Part shown: piece after piece, positions 49,203 through 52,277 of the stretch
Layout: each line of letters begins with the position of its first letter
Position numbering within the stretch: position 1 is the first letter of the stretch
IMG/VR virus record: IMGVR_UViG_3300020172_002521
Coordinates: 1-52,277 of that record
DNA: 52,277 nucleotides
Source of the DNA: a virus
Reading direction: 5' to 3' (one strand)
Notes under the pieces: generated by a model
What the model was told of the DNA's origin: nothing
Seen by the model: only the letters and a program-made list of their open reading frames with translations
Databases searched by the model: none
Translations under genes and position numbers: made by a program

Positions 49203-50612
49203 TTAGATATCGTAGCGTGGGACCATTATAGTCTTAAGCATGATGCCTTCTGGAGTGAACTGATCCAAATCAGCGGCTAGCAAGCTAGTCATGATTGATG
49301 GACTAAATCCACTTACCAATGCGGCACCACTCTTGTCAGCGGCCACAGGCACATTGTCTGAACTGTTTAGGTTCCAGAAAACAATCTGTGGCATGTTGTA
49401 GCCAGCGGCTTCGAACTTACGTCCGATCATTTCCATTGCGTTATCGTCGAAACGGGCGCATTGGTCAAACTGCATGTCTGACAAGATCAACAACATCTTT
49501 GGCATGTCGCTTTCTGGGACTGATCCCTTAACTGCAACGTCTAGGATTTTACTCATAGCCGCATGTAAGTTAGTGCTCATTTCCCAGTTGCTCTTAGACA
49601 TTTGGGTTACCTTGTCAACAATGTTACCCTTTAGAGTAACAAGTTCTGGCTTGCTAGAGAAAGTTAAGAATGTGTCCTTGAACACGCCCTTGTTCTTGTC
49701 TGCTAGATACAAGCCCAGGCTAACTGCTACGTCCAAACAACGAACGCCGGTGTTCTTACCTGCGGCGCAGGTCATAGAACCACTTACGTCAACTAGAGGT
49801 AGGATACTTGCGTCACCTACGTAGTTTGGCAGAGCGTCCCATTGTGCAATGACATGATCTGCTTCAGTCTTGTCAAACTTCACATATGAGTGTGCAATAC
49901 CCTTCAACACATCGTGTGGGTAAATTGCCGAAGCATTTACCTTAACAGTTGGGTCCTTGGCAACCAACTTAGCTACATACTCAGCGAACGCTGGGCTGTG
50001 ACGGTTGAATGCCTTCTTGTATTGGCGAGCCGCTACAGAAGGAACGTGTGAGAAGTTAATGTTGTCCCAGTCGTTGGCACACATTTGTGTTTCAACAACC
50101 TTGGTAAGACCAACTAAACTCTTACGGTATTGCTTTGGAGTCATTCCGAAGAATGTTCGGATTTCTGCGGCAATTGGTCCCTTGCGAGGAGTCCACTTTG
50201 CAGCCAATCCATTACTTTCACGAAGGGCATTACCCAACATTGTGTAAGCGGCTGACTTCAACTGCTTTGTTTCAAAGATAAAGATGTCGTCCCAACGTCC
50301 AACTTCTGGAACCTTGGCCAATAGACTCAAAGCTGCCTTTGGGTCACGCTTTTCTAGATGTACTAGAATATCGCGGAACAGTTGACGTTCACCTGCACCA
50401 CCACGGACATCACGTGCCCATTGTGCGATGCGTAGTGCTAGGTCAGAGTTTTCCACATAGGCGGCAGTGAAGTCGCCTGTGATGTCCTTACCACGGCTTG
50501 CACCGATCTTGTAGAACAGGTCAACTGTAGCCTTAGCTGTTGACTTACGAGCCTTCATGCCGTTGGCAGTACGGGCTTCTTGATTTGCTACTGCTGTTAC
50601 AAATGCGTTCAT
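49203..50612 (-). CDS. DUF2828/TROVE-like von Willebrand factor A protein (469 aa)
   Basis: The N-terminal ~265 residues follow the DUF2828 pattern: TANGMKARKSTAKATVDLF, then helices with VPEVGRWDDI, AAKWTPRKG, QYRKSLVGLTKVVETQM and FSHVPSVAARQYKKAF. The C-terminal vWA domain has an intact metal (MIDAS) site: DVSGSM (275-280), a Thr in STNLHAAM and Asp in ILSDMQFD, then QIVFWNLN. DUF2828 is related to the TROVE/Ro60 fold that binds small RNAs, so RNA binding or protein scaffolding is possible. Base composition looks richer in GC than in neighbours. It has a near-consensus sigma70 promoter far upstream and its own terminator. Confidence 0.88.
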   Translation of the reverse strand: MNAFVTAVANQEARTANGMKARKSTAKATVDLFYKIGASRGKDITGDFTAAYVENSDLALRIAQWARDVRGGAGERQLFRDILVHLEKRDPKAALSLLAKVPEVGRWDDIFIFETKQLKSAAYTMLGNALRESNGLAAKWTPRKGPIAAEIRTFFGMTPKQYRKSLVGLTKVVETQMCANDWDNINFSHVPSVAARQYKKAFNRHSPAFAEYVAKLVAKDPTVKVNASAIYPHDVLKGIAHSYVKFDKTEADHVIAQWDALPNYVGDASILPLVDVSGSMTCAAGKNTGVRCLDVAVSLGLYLADKNKGVFKDTFLTFSSKPELVTLKGNIVDKVTQMSKSNWEMSTNLHAAMSKILDVAVKGSVPESDMPKMLLILSDMQFDQCARFDDNAMEMIGRKFEAAGYNMPQIVFWNLNSSDNVPVAADKSGAALVSGFSPSIMTSLLAADLDQFTPEGIMLKTIMVPRYDI

Positions 50613-50645
50613 TTGTGTTTCCTTTCAGGTTATGTTTTTTTTCAG

Positions 50646-50809
50646 TTATGGTTGAAATTGTGTTGCTGTTAATAACCTATTAACTTTAACAGGATCGTTG
50701 TTGACTGCTTTTATTTTACACAGGCCATCACTCTGTGCTCGTTGGGCTATTTCAATAGCTACCTTCAACGCTAGGCAGTTTTACGTGCTTTGCTCCAATA
50801 GGCTACCAT
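50646..50809 (-). pseudogene. Small leader gene split by a -1 frame change (54 aa if joined)
   Basis: From an ATG at 50809 (GGA ~8 bp upstream) frame 1 reads MVAYWSKARKTA then TAG at 50771-50773. Re-reading the last C of the GCC codon just before that stop (a -1 step) opens 42 further codons to TAA at 50646-50648: LALKVAIEIAQRAQSDG, then LCKIKAVNNDPVKVNRLL and TATQFQP. The codons are mostly purine-first and the join gives one continuous helix, as if one C was lost from a CCC run. It may be a real frameshift mutation, programmed slippage, or a base-calling or assembly error. It sits 33 bp upstream of the DUF2828 gene on the same transcript. Confidence 0.45.
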
Positions 50810-50893
50810 AGTGATCCAACCTTCATAGTTGATTATGAATTGCTGTACCGATCCTAAAACTTCTTAGCTTGCATTTCTGCTTGCTATGTATCT

Positions 50894-50922
50894 ATTGTAT
50901 AGTAAAAACTGCTGGCTGTCAA
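50894..50922 (-). promoter_or_regulatory. Near-consensus sigma70 promoter of the DUF2828 operon
   Basis: Minus strand TTGACA (50917-50922), 17-bp spacer, TACAAT (50894-50899), followed by AGATACATAG, which matches the downstream block of the promoters at 25449 and 27932. An inverted repeat AAAAACTG (50904-50911) / CAGTTTTT (50923-50930) brackets the -35. The leader before the DUF2828 ATG is about 275 nt and holds only the split small gene. Confidence 0.82.
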
Positions 50923-50951
50923 CAGTTTTTTGGACTTTTTTATCCAAATAT

Positions 50952-51542
50952 TCAAAACTCTAGAGGAGTTTTAAATCGAACACTGATCATAATTCTAGCC
51001 TCATCTGTGGTGTTAAAAACACTATGTGGGACCTGAGTATTAAAAAAAGCTGCCTTGGTTAAAAAAAATCTTTCAACTTCTTCAGTTTGATCACTGTCAT
51101 AATAGTAAAATGGATCACCGTGGTCTTGATAGATTACTTTTGGCTCACAATCCTGATCTTTTAATTTGTAAAAAATACTTGGTATTTTATCGCAATTATA
51201 AATTGGGATATTTAAGGCATAAGGATTGTCCTTCATATCCCAGTCAATATGTGTCGGTAATTTATCATGAGGTGCTACAACAATCATAGCAATGTAATAT
51301 ATATCGGTCCAAGGTTTAATGCTTTGAACTGCTTGTACTAATGGTTTACATAATGCAAATTGTTTTTCAGGTAACGATTTAAACACTGTGTATTTTTTTA
51401 CATCGTCGGGGACATATTCCAAAATAATTCTTGAGATATCTTCAAGATATGGTAAATCAATAAATTTATACCTAGGCCGATCAGATATAGGCATAATCTT
51501 ATGAGTTGATTTTAATTTGTTAATATTTGAAATAGCTACCAT
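50952..51542 (-). CDS. Fe(II)/2OG dioxygenase-like protein (196 aa)
   Basis: A 196-residue jelly-roll protein. PTHIDWDMKDNPYALNIPIY gives His-x-Asp, FFNTQVPHSVFNTTDEAR the distal His, and RIMISVRF the 2OG-binding Arg. This is the same layout as the oxygenase at 42450-43010, so the two are probably paralogues. Substrate unknown; phage oxygenases of this kind may modify proteins, nucleic acid or a small molecule. It stands in its own unit, with tRNA genes upstream. Confidence 0.75.
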   Translation of the reverse strand: MVAISNINKLKSTHKIMPISDRPRYKFIDLPYLEDISRIILEYVPDDVKKYTVFKSLPEKQFALCKPLVQAVQSIKPWTDIYYIAMIVVAPHDKLPTHIDWDMKDNPYALNIPIYNCDKIPSIFYKLKDQDCEPKVIYQDHGDPFYYYDSDQTEEVERFFLTKAAFFNTQVPHSVFNTTDEARIMISVRFKTPLEF

Positions 51543-51580
51543 TGTATTCTTTATAATGACATATTATTTACTTTTTGTAA

Positions 51581-51655
51581 TGGCCGGGCTTGCAGGAATC
51601 GAACCCACACCGCTTGTTTCGAAGACAAGCATGATATCCATTTCACCAAAGCCCG
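51581..51655 (-). tRNA. tRNA-Arg (anticodon TCG)
   Basis: 75 nt: acceptor CGGGCTT/AAGCCCG, anticodon arm CTTGT-CTTCGAA-ACAAG (anticodon TCG, codon CGA), T arm GTGGG-TTCGATT-CCTGC, discriminator G and encoded CCA. Confidence 0.93.
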
Positions 51656-51678
51656 TTAGTATTTGCAAATAGCAAATA

Positions 51679-51752
51679 TGGTGCTCTTACCGAGAATTGA
51701 ACTCAGGATTCAGTCTTACCAAGACTGTGTTATACCACTTAACTATAAGAGC
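51679..51752 (-). tRNA. tRNA-Thr (anticodon GGT)
   Basis: 74 nt: acceptor GCTCTTA/TAAGAGC, D stem GTTA/TAAC, anticodon arm CAGTC-TTGGTAA-GACTG (anticodon GGT, codons ACC/ACU), T arm CTGAG-TTCAATT-CTCGG, discriminator A and encoded CCA. It lies 5 bp downstream of the phosphoesterase gene. Confidence 0.94.
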
Positions 51753-51757
51753 ACAGG

Positions 51758-52277
51758 TCACATTGTAGGACCGTTGCCGTTCTTGAAGCCCACTGTGCCA
51801 CCTTCTGCTTCGATGCACTTTATTGCATCTTCAAACAAAATGGGAGTAAAATCAGTTTGCTCAACACAGGCACACCAATATCGAGTATCGATCTCGTTGC
51901 TGTACAAGGTTTCACCGGTACGTGCATCAACACCTCGGGCTCGCTTTACACGGCTAGCGTGTAAGTGTCCGTGGATGTTAGTACCAAAGCGACCCAACGA
52001 TGCTTCATGCACAGGGATATGACTCAAGATCATTCCGTTCATAACATGATATGCACGTAACTCTCTAAAATATTTTCCATACTCTACGTCAGGAAAGATA
52101 TCGTGGTTACCGCGGATCAATACTTTGTCTCCGTTCAAGCGAGCTAACGTGGGCAAGGCTCTACGGTTAATAACCACATCACCTAAGTGATAGACCTTGT
52201 CGTTAGGACGTACACGTTCGTTCCAGCGGCGTACCATTTCTTCGTCCATTTCTTCTGGGCTATCCCAGGGCCGTAAC
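51758..52277 (-). CDS. Calcineurin-like metallophosphoesterase (5' end beyond the window)
   Basis: The frame stays open past the ATG at 52249 to the window edge (…LRPWDSPEE before MDEEMVRRWNERV), and that extra stretch matches the family's 'RPF-S-EEM-E' segment, so the gene starts outside. Visible metal-site motifs are VYHLGDVV (GD), IRGNHDIFP (GNHD), MILSHIPVHE and NIHGHLHASR (GHxH). The missing N-terminal SDTHFGH-type motif would lie in the unseen part. It is a two-metal phosphatase or phosphodiesterase common in large phages; substrate unknown. Confidence 0.9.
   Translation of the reverse strand, partial: LRPWDSPEEMDEEMVRRWNERVRPNDKVYHLGDVVINRRALPTLARLNGDKVLIRGNHDIFPDVEYGKYFRELRAYHVMNGMILSHIPVHEASLGRFGTNIHGHLHASRVKRARGVDARTGETLYSNEIDTRYWCACVEQTDFTPILFEDAIKCIEAEGGTVGFKNGNGPTM

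Noticed and set aside
50613-50951. Y-RNA-like non-coding RNA partner for the TROVE-like protein
   Set aside because: The leader can be read as a split small gene with coding-like codons and I could not find a long paired stem with a conserved internal bulge; left as a question in the findings.

Overview
The window is part of the genome of a large tailed phage with a T4-like (myovirus) character, related in style to the cyanophage, pelagiphage and methylophage branch. The grounds are: very long fibre and baseplate-associated proteins whose N-termini are typical of that branch, T4-type late promoter cores (TATAAATA and close variants) directly in front of virion genes, consensus sigma70 promoters (TTGACA, 16-18 bp, TATAAT-like) in front of the other operons, ATGA/TAATG start-stop overlaps almost everywhere, tRNA genes, many tiny conserved genes, and host-like auxiliary genes (clpP, uvdE, galE). 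The DNA is AT-rich. The host cannot be read from the window, though the lipoproteins and exported proteins imply a Gram-negative bacterium.

Layout. 1-17.7 kb (minus strand) is a virion fibre module: two small structural proteins, a subtilisin-like protease, three collagen-like GATG-repeat fibres, a 917-residue protein with Ig-like repeats, and a 2087-residue fibre protein. 17.8-25.5 kb holds a membrane-anchored basic protein, a UV endonuclease with an AbrB-like partner, a UDP-xylose-synthase-type epimerase, a divergent QueD/PTPS protein, another structural protein, ClpP and small unknowns. 25.5-31.3 kb is a run of small phage proteins of unknown role plus a DUF3307-like membrane protein, GalE and a glycosyltransferase. 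31.3-34.7 kb encodes a block of exported proteins and lipoproteins, then two tandem HExxH metalloproteases. 34.7-38.7 kb is a glycan module (three glycosyltransferases, an FkbM-like methyltransferase) with two tRNA genes, one of them oddly built.

38.7-48.9 kb is the striking part. It contains most of the plus-strand genes of the window and encodes a fatty-acid/polyketide-like biosynthetic set: two acyl carrier proteins, a holo-ACP synthase (AcpS), a ketoacyl synthase with an intact Cys-His-His site, a FabZ dehydratase, a Delta9-type desaturase, a Rieske oxygenase, a PP-loop ATP pyrophosphatase and two Fe(II)/2OG-like oxygenases. These are packed in a tightly overlapping operon and flanked by small dimeric-barrel-like proteins and a barrel/oxygenase fusion. 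No ketoreductase, enoyl reductase or malonyl transferase is present, so the pathway would have to borrow host FabG, FabD and FabI. I infer a phage-encoded pathway for a modified acyl or acyl-amide product; the product is unknown.

48.9-52.3 kb carries a small basic protein, tRNA-Arg(TCT), a DUF2828/TROVE-like von Willebrand A protein behind a near-consensus sigma70 promoter and a probably frameshifted leader gene, another 2OG-type oxygenase, tRNA-Arg(TCG), tRNA-Thr(GGT) and the 3' part of a calcineurin-like phosphoesterase that runs off the window.
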